Part shown: positions 47,190 through 55,770 of the stretch, piece by piece
Layout: each line of letters starts with the position of its first letter
Numbering within the stretch: the stretch's first letter is position 1
NCBI RefSeq assembly: GCF_020529025.1
Contig: NZ_JACNMM010000003.1
Location: 124,001-188,000 of the forward strand
From: Oceaniglobus trochenteri
GTDB taxonomy: Bacteria; Pseudomonadota; Alphaproteobacteria; Rhodobacterales; Rhodobacteraceae
Direction of reading: 5' to 3'
DNA: 64,000 bases
Program-made: the position numbers and the translations under genes
The notes under the pieces: model-generated
What the model saw: only the letters and a program-made list of their open reading frames with translations
Told to the model about the DNA's origin: nothing
The model's database searches: none

Positions 47190-48140
47190 ATGACCGCCAC
47201 CCCCGACACCCCCGCCAAGGGCCCGCGCGGCTGGATCACCGGGCGCGGCGCCTGGATCACCTTCCTGCTGGTCCCGCCGCTGGTGGTCATGACGCTGTTC
47301 GTGATCTACCCCATCGTCTCGGCGCTGGCCTATGCCTTCTACGACTGGAACGGTCTGCGGCGCGAAGGCTTTGTCGGGTTCGAGAATTTCCGCATCATCC
47401 TGTTCGAAGAACCCTTCGCCAGCACCACCTGGCAGGCGTTCAAGCACAACATCATCGTCTTCGCCTCGCTCATGATCGTGCAGAACGGCGTCGGGTTCAT
47501 CCTGGCCTATTGCCTGTGGCGCGATCTCTGGGGCGCGCGGTTCCACCGGGTGGCGGTGTTCCTGCCCGTGGTCCTGTCGACCGTCATCATCGGTTACCTC
47601 TGGAAGCTGTTCTTCCACCCCATCTTCGGCGTCGTGAACCAATCGCTCAAGGCGGTCGGGCTGGATTCGCTGGTGCAGCCCTGGCTTGGGCAAAGCGAAA
47701 CGGCGCTGGCGGCGCTGATCTTCGTGAACGCCTGGGCCTGGGTCGGCTTTCCCACGCTGGTCTTCCTGGCCGGTCTGCAACGCATCCCCTCGGAACTGAT
47801 CGACGCCGCCCGAATGGAAACCGACAGCGAATGGCACCTGATCCGCAAGATCGTCTGGCCGCTGATCGCGCCCTCGACCACGGTTGTGTTCATCCTGCTG
47901 TTCATCGGATCGTTCAACTGGTTCGAACTGCCCTACATCATGGCCGGGCTTGACGGTTCGCCCTTCGGATCGACCGACGTCCTAGGCCTGTTCTTTTACC
48001 GCACCGCCTTTGGCAACCAATCGGCCGGGGTGCAGGATTTCGGGCTTGGCTCGGCGCTGGCGGTGATCATGTTCCTGTTCATCGCAATCGTCGCCACCTT
48101 CTGGACCCTCCATTTGCGCAAGAAGGAGCTGGACCTGTGA
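47190..48140 (+). CDS. Sugar ABC importer permease 1
   Basis: The 316-residue protein is a MalF/UgpA-type permease with six membrane helices. The EAA loop reads ELIDAARMETDSEWHLIRKI then VWPLIAPSTT, the contact site for the ATPase. An extended N-terminus (TPDTPAKGPRGWITGRGAW) precedes the first helix. Its stop overlaps the second permease by four bases. Confidence 0.92.
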   Translation: MTATPDTPAKGPRGWITGRGAWITFLLVPPLVVMTLFVIYPIVSALAYAFYDWNGLRREGFVGFENFRIILFEEPFASTTWQAFKHNIIVFASLMIVQNGVGFILAYCLWRDLWGARFHRVAVFLPVVLSTVIIGYLWKLFFHPIFGVVNQSLKAVGLDSLVQPWLGQSETALAALIFVNAWAWVGFPTLVFLAGLQRIPSELIDAARMETDSEWHLIRKIVWPLIAPSTTVVFILLFIGSFNWFELPYIMAGLDGSPFGSTDVLGLFFYRTAFGNQSAGVQDFGLGSALAVIMFLFIAIVATFWTLHLRKKELDL

Positions 48141-48991
48141 GCGAAGCCCCCGACACCCAGCGCGGCCTTCTGGCGACCTTCGGGCGCGACGGGCTGATGC
48201 AGATCATCCTGATCGCCAACAGCGTCCTGATGCTGTTTCCCATCGTCATCATGGTCTTTTCCGGCTTCAAGTCGAACATCGAGATCTTTCAGTCGCCCTT
48301 CTCGATCCCCGATTTCACCGACCTGTCGAATTTCACCGCGATGGCAACGCAGAGCAATTTCCTGCGCTACCTGTTCAACTCGTTCTTCGTGACGGGCGTG
48401 TCCATCATCCTGATCCTGATCCTGGGGCTGATGGCCTCTTATGCGCTGGGGCGCTATGCCTTCCGCGGGTCGGCCTTCGTGCTGCTGTTCTTCATGGCCG
48501 GGCTGATGCTGCCGCTGAAACTGGCGATCATCCCGCTTTTCGTGCTGTTCCGCGATCTGGGCTTCCTGAACTCGCACCTGTCGCTGGTGGCGGTCTATGT
48601 GGCCATGGGCCTGCCTTCGACAATCTTCATCATGACCGGATTCATCCGCACGCTCCCCCGCGAGCTTGAGGATGCGGCGCGCATGGACGGCGCATCGGAA
48701 GCGCGGATCATGTGGTCGATCATGCTGCCGCTGTGCCGGCCGGCCATGGTGATCGCGGCGATCTACAACCTCGTGCCGATCTGGAACGATTTCTTCTTTC
48801 CGCTGGTGTTCATCCAGGACGACAACCTGAAAACCCTGCCCCAGGGCATGACCACCTTCATCGGCGAATTCGTCACCAACTGGGGCGTGATGTTCGCCGG
48901 GCTGACCCTGGCCGCCGCGCCCATCACCATCGTCTATATCATCCTGTCAAAGCAGTTCATCAACGGCATGACATCAGGAGCCGTCAAATGA
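48137..48991 (+). CDS. Sugar ABC importer permease 2
   Basis: The 284-residue MalG/UgpE-type permease has six membrane helices and the EAA loop ELEDAARMDGASEARIMWSI followed by MLPLCRPAM. It ends SKQFINGMTSGAVK, the usual C-terminal signature of CUT1 permeases. It is coupled to permease 1 and to nanE by four-base overlaps. Confidence 0.92.
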   Translation: MSEAPDTQRGLLATFGRDGLMQIILIANSVLMLFPIVIMVFSGFKSNIEIFQSPFSIPDFTDLSNFTAMATQSNFLRYLFNSFFVTGVSIILILILGLMASYALGRYAFRGSAFVLLFFMAGLMLPLKLAIIPLFVLFRDLGFLNSHLSLVAVYVAMGLPSTIFIMTGFIRTLPRELEDAARMDGASEARIMWSIMLPLCRPAMVIAAIYNLVPIWNDFFFPLVFIQDDNLKTLPQGMTTFIGEFVTNWGVMFAGLTLAAAPITIVYIILSKQFINGMTSGAVK

Positions 48992-49656
48992 AGACTCTAC
49001 CCAAAGGTGCGCTCATCGTGTCGTGCCAGGCCCGCGCCGACAATCCGCTGCACGGACCGGTGCACATGGCCGCCATGGCCCAGGCCGCGCAACAGGGCGG
49101 CGCGCGGGGGCTGCGCGCCAACGGGCCCGAAGACATCGCCGCGATCCGCGCCGTCAGCGACCTACCGATGATCGGCATCCACAAGGTCTTTGCCGGTGAC
49201 GTGCCGGTCTATATCACCCCCACGCTGGCCGCCGCCGATGGCGTCATGGCAGCGGGCGCGCAGATCGTCGGGCTGGATTGCACCGACCGCCCGCGCCAGG
49301 GCGACGACTGGCGCGCGATCATCGCCCATGTCGCGGCACAGGGCTGTGCCAGCTTTGCCGATATCTCCACGCTGGAAGAAGGCATCGCCGCCGCCGAGGC
49401 GGGGGCCGATTACGTGGCCACCACCCTGTCGGGCCATACCGATTACACCAGCGCCCCCGAAAACGGCGGCCCCGACCTTGCGCTGATCACGGCGCTGGCC
49501 AACCGGCTGAACGTGCCCATCGTGGCCGAAGGGCGCATTCGCACCGCCGCCGAAGTACGCGCCGCGCTGGACGCGGGCGCCCATGCCGTTGTCGTCGGCA
49601 CCGCCATCACCAACCCCCGCGAAATCACCCGCGGTTTCATCGGCGGCCTGGCATGA
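48988..49656 (+). CDS. nanE: N-acetylmannosamine-6-phosphate 2-epimerase
   Basis: NanE interconverts ManNAc-6-P and GlcNAc-6-P. The ATG at 48988 gives 222 residues in a TIM-barrel with family blocks IVSCQARADNPLHGP, MIGIHKVFAGDVPVYITPT (catalytic Lys), CASFADISTLEEGIAAAEAG and VPIVAEGRIRTAAEVRAALD. The gene overlaps its neighbours by four bases on both sides, so it belongs with the importer and the kinase. It suggests that ManNAc or a sialic-acid-derived sugar is also processed. Confidence 0.93.
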   Translation: MKTLPKGALIVSCQARADNPLHGPVHMAAMAQAAQQGGARGLRANGPEDIAAIRAVSDLPMIGIHKVFAGDVPVYITPTLAAADGVMAAGAQIVGLDCTDRPRQGDDWRAIIAHVAAQGCASFADISTLEEGIAAAEAGADYVATTLSGHTDYTSAPENGGPDLALITALANRLNVPIVAEGRIRTAAEVRAALDAGAHAVVVGTAITNPREITRGFIGGLA

Positions 49657-50561
49657 CCCTGCATCTTGGCGTCGACATGGGCGGCACGGCGTCGCGCTGG
49701 GTGGTCTGCGACGACAACGGCAGCGAACTGGCACGCGGTGCGGCCGAAGGAGGCAGCGGCCTGATCTTCGACGCCGCCAGCATGGCCAGCTTTGCCGGTG
49801 CGCTGGAAGCGATCCGCGACGCCATGCCCGGCGCCGCCGCAACGGCACATTTCGGCATCACGGGCGCCGGGTTCCTGCCCCACCCCCGCATCGAAAGCCA
49901 GGTCGAGGCGGTCTTCGGCCTGCCGCGCGATTCCTACAGCTATTCCAACGATATGGTGCTGGCCTGGCACGCCGCCTTCGGCGCCCCCGACGGTCCGGGG
50001 CGCGGATACCTGATTTCCTCGGGCACCGGATCAATCGGCATCTCCATCGAAGAGGACGGCACACCCACCATCGTCGGCGGGCGCGGCATCATGATCGACG
50101 ATGGCGGCTCGGGAAGCTGGATCGCCCTGCGCGCGCTGGACCGGCTTTTCCGCGTGATCGACGAATCCGGCACCCCCGAAGGCGCCGAGATCCTGGCCCG
50201 CCACCTTTTCGCCGCCACGGGCGGCAGCGGGCGCGATGCCATCAACGCCTATGTCTACGGACGCGGGCGCGGGCATGTGGGCCAACTGGCCCAGGCCGTC
50301 GCCGCCGCCGCGCACGAGGGTGACGCACTGGCCCTTGGCATCATCGAAGAGGCCGGCGCCGAACTGGTGCGCCTGGCCCGCGCCCTGATCGGGCGGGGCG
50401 GTGCCGCGCCCGTGTCGTTCATCGGCGGCGTCCTTGGCCTGCACCCGGCGATCCGGGCGCGGATCGAACGCGACATGGCCGACCATCCCCCCACCTTTCC
50501 CCGCATCGACGCCGCCGCCCAGGCCGCGCTGATGGCCAGCAAGATCGGACTTCCCCAATGA
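49653..50561 (+). CDS. BadF-type N-acetylglucosamine/N-acetylmuramate kinase
   Basis: The 302-residue protein belongs to the BadF/BadG/BcrA ASKHA kinases: phosphate 1 motif LGVDMGGTASRWVV, connect 1, phosphate 2 GYLISSGTGSIGISI and an adenosine motif PVSFIGGVLGLHP. This family includes GlcNAc kinase and clostridial MurK, which phosphorylates both GlcNAc and MurNAc. Place between nanE and murQ, with four-base overlaps, makes either sugar a likely substrate. Its product would feed nanE or MurQ. Confidence 0.87.
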   Translation: MTLHLGVDMGGTASRWVVCDDNGSELARGAAEGGSGLIFDAASMASFAGALEAIRDAMPGAAATAHFGITGAGFLPHPRIESQVEAVFGLPRDSYSYSNDMVLAWHAAFGAPDGPGRGYLISSGTGSIGISIEEDGTPTIVGGRGIMIDDGGSGSWIALRALDRLFRVIDESGTPEGAEILARHLFAATGGSGRDAINAYVYGRGRGHVGQLAQAVAAAAHEGDALALGIIEEAGAELVRLARALIGRGGAAPVSFIGGVLGLHPAIRARIERDMADHPPTFPRIDAAAQAALMASKIGLPQ

Positions 50562-51448
50562 CCAGCACCACCGAAAGCGCCGCCGCCCGTTACCGGGGTG
50601 TCGAGACCTGGCCCACGGACGAGATCGTCATGACCATCATCGAAGGCCAGCTGGGCGCGATTGCGGCGGTCCAGGGACAGGCCGGCGCCCTGTCGCGCGC
50701 CGTCGATGCCGCCGCAGCCCGGTTGGAACGGGGCGGGCGGCTTCTCTATCTCGGGGCTGGCACTTCGGGGCGGCTGGCGGCGCTGGATGCCGCCGAACTG
50801 CCGCCCACCTTCAGTTGGCCGCGCGAAAGGGCCGTGGCGCTGATGGCCGGCGGGCCGGGCGCCTTCACCAATGCCGTCGAGGGGGCCGAGGATGATGCGA
50901 AGGCCGCCGCTCAGGAGATGGACCAGCTTGGCCTGGGCGCCGACGACGTAGTGATCGGTGTCGCCGCCTCGGGGCGCACGCCCTATGTTGTCGGGGGGCT
51001 GGATCATGCCCGCGCCAAGGGGGCCCTGACCATCGCCGTGGTGAACAACCCCACAAGCGCCGTGGGCCGCGCCGCCGAGATCGAGATTGCCGCCGCGACG
51101 GGCGCCGAGGTTCTGGCCGGGTCAACCCGCCTCAAGGCCGGCACCGCGCAGAAGGCGGTGCTCAACACCCTGTCGACGGCCGTGATGCTACGCCTTGGAT
51201 ATGTCTATCGCGGCCGGATGGTCGAGATGAAGCCCAGCAACGCCAAGCTGCGCGAACGCGCCGCCGAGATGGTCGCGCATCTGGCGGATGTCACGCCGGA
51301 GGAGGCACAGCGCACCCTGGACGCGGCAGACCAGTCGATCAAGCTGGCGGTGGTGATGCTGTCGCGCGACCTGTCGCGCGCCGAAGGCGAAGCCGCCCTG
51401 CAGCGCGCCAATGGCCGGTTGCATCTGGCCCTGACCGAAGGCGCCTGA
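50558..51448 (+). CDS. murQ: N-acetylmuramic acid 6-phosphate etherase
   Basis: MurQ cleaves the D-lactyl ether of MurNAc-6-P, giving GlcNAc-6-P and lactate. The 296-residue product has a SIS domain with the family signatures YLGAGTSGRLAALDAAELPP (about residue 65), catalytic acids in the VEGAEDDAKAA segment, AASGRTPYVVGGLDHARAKG and NPTSAVG. It ends the sugar-importer operon, overlapping the kinase gene by four bases, and is convergent with anmK. Confidence 0.96.
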   Translation: MTSTTESAAARYRGVETWPTDEIVMTIIEGQLGAIAAVQGQAGALSRAVDAAAARLERGGRLLYLGAGTSGRLAALDAAELPPTFSWPRERAVALMAGGPGAFTNAVEGAEDDAKAAAQEMDQLGLGADDVVIGVAASGRTPYVVGGLDHARAKGALTIAVVNNPTSAVGRAAEIEIAAATGAEVLAGSTRLKAGTAQKAVLNTLSTAVMLRLGYVYRGRMVEMKPSNAKLRERAAEMVAHLADVTPEEAQRTLDAADQSIKLAVVMLSRDLSRAEGEAALQRANGRLHLALTEGA

Positions 51449-51466
51449 ACCGCGCTGCGCGCGGTG

Positions 51467-51500
51467 CCTGCGGCGCGAGTATTTTCAGCAAGAAAGAAAG
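51467..51500. repeat. Short intergenic motif between murQ and anmK
   Basis: CCTGCGGCGCGAGTATTTTC followed by an AGCAAGAAAGAAAGG stretch lies between the convergent genes. Motifs with the core CGAGTATTT and a purine-rich GAAAG tail recur between genes of many Rhodobacteraceae as I remember them. Only this copy was noticed in the window, so calling it a repeat family is inference. Confidence 0.3.
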
Positions 51501-51512
51501 GGCGCCGCGCGA

Positions 51513-52631
51513 TCACGGGCGGGCGATGCGCCCCCCTGTCATGGGCTGTGGCACGCCGGTGGTGTCGGGAAAGCTGATTGGCAGGTCGCGCAGGCTGCGC
51601 ACCGCCAGCAGGGCGAAACATTCGGCCTCGATGGCATCGCCGCGCCAGCCGACGGTTTCGGCGGTGACGGCCTCGACCCCGGCGCGCTGCGCGATGGCCT
51701 CCATCAGCGCCGGGTTGCGCCGCCCGCCGCCACAGACGATCAGCCGGGTCGGGCGGATCGGCAGCAGATCCAGTGCGCGGCCCACGGCGGCGGCGGAAAA
51801 GGCGGTGAGGGTGGCGGCGCCATCGGCATCGGACAGGCCATCACCCAAGGCGGTGCCGAAATCGAACCGGTCCAGCGATTTGGGGAAAGGCGCGGTCATG
51901 TAGGGATGATCGAGCGCTTTGGCCAGACGCGCCTCGTCCACGCTGCCCGAACGGGCAAGCGCGCCGTCGCGGTCCATTTCGCCAAGGCCGCGAGCGGCGA
52001 CGAAATCGTTGATGGGCGCATTGGCGGGGCCGGTATCAAACGCGATCAGCCGGTCGTCTGGGCCAAGCCATGACACGTTGGCCACGCCGCCAAGGTTCAG
52101 CACCGCCGTGCCTTCGGGGCGGCCCAGCGAGCGCAGAAGCGCCGCGTGATAGGTGCCCGACAGCGGCGCCCCCTGCCCGCCCGCCGCCATGTCGGCGCTG
52201 CGGAAATCGTAGACGACCGGGCAGCCCAGCACCTGCGCCATGGCCCGGCCATCGCCCAGTTGCCGGGTCTGGCCGCGCCGCCCCGGTTCGGGGGCGCGGT
52301 GCAGCACCGATTGACCGTGAAAGCCCACCACCCCGACATTGGCCATCCCCGGCCCGTTCTCATCGGCCACAAGGCGCACCGCCTGGGCCTGGGCAAGGGT
52401 GAGGCGCGCCTCGGCCTCGGCGAAGATCGCGGGCTCGGGGCCGTCGAAGGCCCATGTGCGGGCCTGGTCCAGTGTTTCCACCAGCAGGGCGCGCAGATCG
52501 TCGGGATAGGGCACCAGACGATAGGCGCCGAATTGAGCCACCCCTTCGCCATCGGTGCGGATCAGCGCCACGTCGATATTGCCGTCCAGCACCGTTCCGG
52601 TCATCAGGCCGGCCGCCCAGATGTCATTCAT
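51513..52631 (-). CDS. anmK: Anhydro-N-acetylmuramic acid kinase
   Basis: AnmK opens the 1,6-anhydro ring of anhydro-MurNAc and phosphorylates it to MurNAc-6-P, the MurQ substrate. The 372-residue product has the family opening [20 protein letters not shown], the ASKHA blocks [22 protein letters not shown] and [12 protein letters not shown], and ICGGGRRNP near the end. It overlaps the upstream hydrolase gene by eight bases and is the last gene of the oppD-oppF-hydrolase-anmK operon. Confidence 0.96.
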   Translation of the reverse strand: MNDIWAAGLMTGTVLDGNIDVALIRTDGEGVAQFGAYRLVPYPDDLRALLVETLDQARTWAFDGPEPAIFAEAEARLTLAQAQAVRLVADENGPGMANVGVVGFHGQSVLHRAPEPGRRGQTRQLGDGRAMAQVLGCPVVYDFRSADMAAGGQGAPLSGTYHAALLRSLGRPEGTAVLNLGGVANVSWLGPDDRLIAFDTGPANAPINDFVAARGLGEMDRDGALARSGSVDEARLAKALDHPYMTAPFPKSLDRFDFGTALGDGLSDADGAATLTAFSAAAVGRALDLLPIRPTRLIVCGGGRRNPALMEAIAQRAGVEAVTAETVGWRGDAIEAECFALLAVRSLRDLPISFPDTTGVPQPMTGGRIARP

Positions 52632-53604
52632 TGATCAGATCCCCAACTTCGATGCGCAGCGCGGCAATGCCGCTGTCGGTGTGGCGCGACGGATGCACGC
52701 GGTTCGTCAGAAGCGACCAGGCATGGCCCCGGTCGTAATCCACCCAGAGCCCCGTGCCGGTGAACCCGGTGTGGCCGATGGCATTGTCCGAAATCCGGCT
52801 GCCGCCGTTCCAGCCGGGGTGCGGCGCCTGCCAGCCGTGGGTGCGGTCGGGCGACAGGCGTGTGCGGATCAGATGATCGGCGGGCAGGTCGAACAGGCCC
52901 TGGGCATAGTCCAGCACCGCGTCGATGGTCCCGAAAAGCCCGGCATGGCCCGACCCCTGAAGTGCGAAGCAGTTTTCGTCATGCACCTCGCCGCAGATCA
53001 CCCGCCCCCGCCAGGTGCAGTCTTCGGTGGCCGCCGTCACATCGGGGTCGGGGGCGAAGCTGAACCCCAGCCCGGGGTCGAGATCGCGCAGGCGGCAGCC
53101 GTGGAACCGTTCCAGCGCGATGCCCAGCAGGATGAAGTTGATGTCGGAATAGACGGGCGGCCCCTGGCGCCATTCGCGTTGCAGAACGAAGGCGCGCAGG
53201 GTGTCGGGGTTGTCGCCGTAGGTATAGATCGGCTCGACCCCCGGAAAGGCGGTCTGGTGGCCCAGGCATTGGCGGAAGGTGACCTTCCGTTCCCAGGCGT
53301 TCATGTCGTACTGGCGCAGGTCGGGAATCAGCACGGTCAGGGGATCGTCCAGCGAAAAGGCCCCCCGCGCCGCAAGATCGAGGATCCGCGTCGTGGTGAA
53401 GATCACCTTGGTCAGCGAGGCAAGATCGAACCATGTTTCACGGGTCAGCGGACGCCGCTCGGGGCGCATCTGTGCCATGCCCTCGACCGCGACGGCGCGC
53501 GCGCCTTCGGCGGTGACAAGGCCAAGGATGCCGCCCGGAATGCGCCCTTCGGCAATCGCGGCGCGGACGGGGGCCATGGCGCGGGCCAGTTTCGTTTCAA
53601 CCAT
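52624..53604 (-). CDS. Serine hydrolase, beta-lactamase/AmiE-like
   Basis: The ATG at 53604 gives a 326-residue protein of the class C beta-lactamase fold. Motifs: catalytic SLTK in [17 protein letters not shown] (about residue 64), YSD in [11 protein letters not shown], and HTG in [12 protein letters not shown]. The [10 protein letters not shown] form resembles Bacillus AmiE (YbbE), a MurNAc-L-alanine amidase encoded with murQ. No signal peptide is visible, so it should act in the cytoplasm. Eight-base overlaps with oppF and anmK suggest that it cleaves imported muropeptides. A carboxypeptidase or esterase is possible. Confidence 0.82.
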   Translation of the reverse strand: MVETKLARAMAPVRAAIAEGRIPGGILGLVTAEGARAVAVEGMAQMRPERRPLTRETWFDLASLTKVIFTTTRILDLAARGAFSLDDPLTVLIPDLRQYDMNAWERKVTFRQCLGHQTAFPGVEPIYTYGDNPDTLRAFVLQREWRQGPPVYSDINFILLGIALERFHGCRLRDLDPGLGFSFAPDPDVTAATEDCTWRGRVICGEVHDENCFALQGSGHAGLFGTIDAVLDYAQGLFDLPADHLIRTRLSPDRTHGWQAPHPGWNGGSRISDNAIGHTGFTGTGLWVDYDRGHAWSLLTNRVHPSRHTDSGIAALRIEVGDLINE

Positions 53605-54562
53605 GGGCGGCCACCGGGTGCAGATGGCAGGCGACCTCGTGGTGCGCTTCGCCATCGGCGGGCTGGCCCAGCGGCGGAAGCGTCTTGCGGCAAACCTCCA
53701 TCACCTGCGGACAACGGCCATGGAAGGCGCAACCGGGCGGCGGGGCCGAGGGATCGGGAACTTCGCCGTTCAGGCGCACGCGGTCCTCGCGCCGGGCACC
53801 GATGCGCGGAATCGCCGAGAGGAGCGCGCGGGTATAGGGGTGCTGCGGGTTTTCCATGATCCGTTCCGCCGGGCCGATTTCGACCACCCGGCCCAGGTAC
53901 ATCACCGCGATCCGGTCGCTGACATGGCGGATCACCGAAAGATCGTGGCTGATGAACACGATGGCCAGGTTCAGGCGCGCGCGCAGGTCCGAGATCAGGT
54001 TGACGATCTGGCTCTGGATCGACACATCCAGCGCCGACACGGCCTCGTCCGCGACAATCAGCTTCGGGTCAAGCGCGAGGGCGCGGGCAATGGCGATGCG
54101 TTGCCGCTGACCGCCGGAAAATTCGTGGGGATAGCGGCCCGCCGCATCCTCGGGCAGGCCCACCAGGTCGATCAGTTCGGCCACCCGGGCACGGCGCGTG
54201 GCCTTGTCGCCCACGCCCTGCACGATCAGCGGTTCGGCGATCACATGCCCCACCCGGTGCGTCGGGTTGAGCGATCCGAAGGGATCCTGGAACACGATCT
54301 GCATGTCGCGGCGAATTTTCTTCATCCCCGCCTTGCCCAGCACCGTGATGTCCTGACCGTCGAAGGTGATCTCGCCCGATGTCGGTTCGATCAGGCGCAA
54401 CAGGCTGCGCCCGAGGGTGGACTTGCCGCAGCCGGATTCGCCGACAAGGCCCAGAACCTCGCCCGGGGCCACGTCAAGCGACACGTCGGTGACGGCACGG
54501 ATCGGAGCACCGCCCTTGCCGGGAAAGACCTTGGAAAGATTGCGGGCGGACAAGAGGCTCAT
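53597..54562 (-). CDS. Peptide ABC importer ATPase (OppF/DppF type)
   Basis: The 321-residue protein has Walker [16 protein letters not shown], signature [16 protein letters not shown], Walker [13 protein letters not shown] and the switch His in [11 protein letters not shown]. The oligopeptide C-terminal domain has the cysteine motif [20 protein letters not shown], an Fe-S-binding pattern found in Opp/Dpp ATPases. ATG 54562 overlaps the oppD stop by four bases; its own stop overlaps the hydrolase start. The partner permeases are encoded divergently at 57.3-59.1 kb. Confidence 0.92.
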   Translation of the reverse strand: MSLLSARNLSKVFPGKGGAPIRAVTDVSLDVAPGEVLGLVGESGCGKSTLGRSLLRLIEPTSGEITFDGQDITVLGKAGMKKIRRDMQIVFQDPFGSLNPTHRVGHVIAEPLIVQGVGDKATRRARVAELIDLVGLPEDAAGRYPHEFSGGQRQRIAIARALALDPKLIVADEAVSALDVSIQSQIVNLISDLRARLNLAIVFISHDLSVIRHVSDRIAVMYLGRVVEIGPAERIMENPQHPYTRALLSAIPRIGARREDRVRLNGEVPDPSAPPPGCAFHGRCPQVMEVCRKTLPPLGQPADGEAHHEVACHLHPVAAHG

Positions 54563-55566
54563 GCGGGGTTCCAACATCTGACGCTGTGATCGGGGGCGCC
54601 CGTCGCGGGGGCAAGCGGGGGCATCCGTGCCGCGCAGCTTTCGACCGGGTGGGCGCAGCGCGGATGATAGGCACAGCCCGGCGGCCGCTTGCCCGGCGGC
54701 GGGACAAGGCCGGCGATGGCCGGCAGGCGTGCGCCCGGCGGGTTCGACGCGGGCATGGTGGCAAGCAGGGCCTGGGAATACCGGTGGCGGGGGTGGGCAA
54801 ACAGGGCATCGGCGGGGGCCTGTTCGACGATGCGCCCGCCATACATCACCGCCACCCGGTCGCAATATTGCGCCACCACGCCCAGATCGTGGGTGATGAG
54901 AAGAACCGCCATCCCGGTTTCACGGCGCAGATCGTCGAGCAGGTCAAGGATCTGGGCCTGCACCGTCACGTCAAGCGCGGTGGTGGGTTCGTCGGCCACC
55001 AGAAGGCGCGGCCCGCAGGCCAGGGCAATGGCGATCATGACGCGCTGGCGCTGACCGCCCGACATCTCGTGCGGATAGCGCCCCAATGCGCGGTGCGGCG
55101 CGGGCAGGCCCACCTTGGCCAGCATCGCCTCGGCCGCCTCCATCGCTCCGGCGCGGCTCACATCGCGGTGCAGCAGGATCGCCTCGCTGACCTGATCGCC
55201 CACGGTCAGCACCGGGTTCAGCGACGTCATCGGCTCCTGAAAGATCATCGCCACGTCGTTGCCGCGCACGCCTTCCATGTCGCGCATGGGCAGGGACAGA
55301 AGATCGCGCCCGTCCAGCATGACGCGCCCGGCGGTGGGGCGGATCTGCGGTTCGGCCAGAAGGCGCAGGATGGCCAGCGCAGTCACCGATTTGCCGCAGC
55401 CGGATTCGCCGACCAGGCCCACCATCTCGCCGGCGGCCGCGTCCAGCGTCACGTCTTCGACCACCGCGTTGCCCCCGGCGCCCAGGGTCAGGCCCTCAAG
55501 CCGCAACAGCGGCGCCTGCCCGGTGTCGGGGCTGCGCGGGCGGTCCTGTACGGCGGAATTGGTCAT
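54559..55566 (-). CDS. Peptide ABC importer ATPase (OppD/DppD type)
   Basis: The 335-residue protein has Walker [17 protein letters not shown]-loop [13 protein letters not shown], signature [16 protein letters not shown], Walker [13 protein letters not shown] and switch His [11 protein letters not shown]. The C-terminal cysteine motif ([20 protein letters not shown]) is complete. The ATG at 55566 has AGGGG seven bases upstream. It is the first gene of the leftward oppD-oppF-hydrolase-anmK operon, 123 bases from the TGGTCTGCACCA inverted repeat. Confidence 0.92.
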   Translation of the reverse strand: MTNSAVQDRPRSPDTGQAPLLRLEGLTLGAGGNAVVEDVTLDAAAGEMVGLVGESGCGKSVTALAILRLLAEPQIRPTAGRVMLDGRDLLSLPMRDMEGVRGNDVAMIFQEPMTSLNPVLTVGDQVSEAILLHRDVSRAGAMEAAEAMLAKVGLPAPHRALGRYPHEMSGGQRQRVMIAIALACGPRLLVADEPTTALDVTVQAQILDLLDDLRRETGMAVLLITHDLGVVAQYCDRVAVMYGGRIVEQAPADALFAHPRHRYSQALLATMPASNPPGARLPAIAGLVPPPGKRPPGCAYHPRCAHPVESCAARMPPLAPATGAPDHSVRCWNPA

Positions 55567-55688
55567 GTATTGGCCCCTGCGCTTGTCGATCTGCGCGCCG
55601 GGTTCCTTCATGAGAAACCGATGAACGCGCGTATTGCGTGAACGACCCTAATCCCCTAACGTCGATTCTGTCCAGTGTGGTTCTGGAT

Positions 55689-55700
55689 TGGTCTGCACCA
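55689..55700. promoter_or_regulatory. Candidate GntR operator in divergent peptide-importer promoter
   Basis: TGGTCTGCACCA is an exact TGGT-N4-ACCA inverted repeat, close to the TGGTCTAGACCA-type operators of HutC/NagR-family GntR regulators. It lies 76 bases upstream of the binding-protein ATG and 123 bases from the oppD ATG. The containing 13-mer GGATTGGTCTGCA also occurs at 43820-43832. The likely ligand is the GntR protein encoded at the end of this operon. Confidence 0.55.
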
Positions 55701-55770
55701 TCTTGCCACGCCGGAAAGCAACAATGCCGCCAGCCCGCAACCGGCGGCCGCAAGCCCAGGGAGACACCTC

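Noticed and set aside
45572-47290. Long antisense frame opposite the sugar-binding protein
   Set aside because: Shadow of a complete binding-protein gene with signal peptide.
52624-53604. YSD instead of YxN in the serine hydrolase as an inactivating change
   Set aside because: The surrounding INFILLG form appears usual in YbbE/AmiE-like relatives, so it is treated as a family trait, not a lesion.
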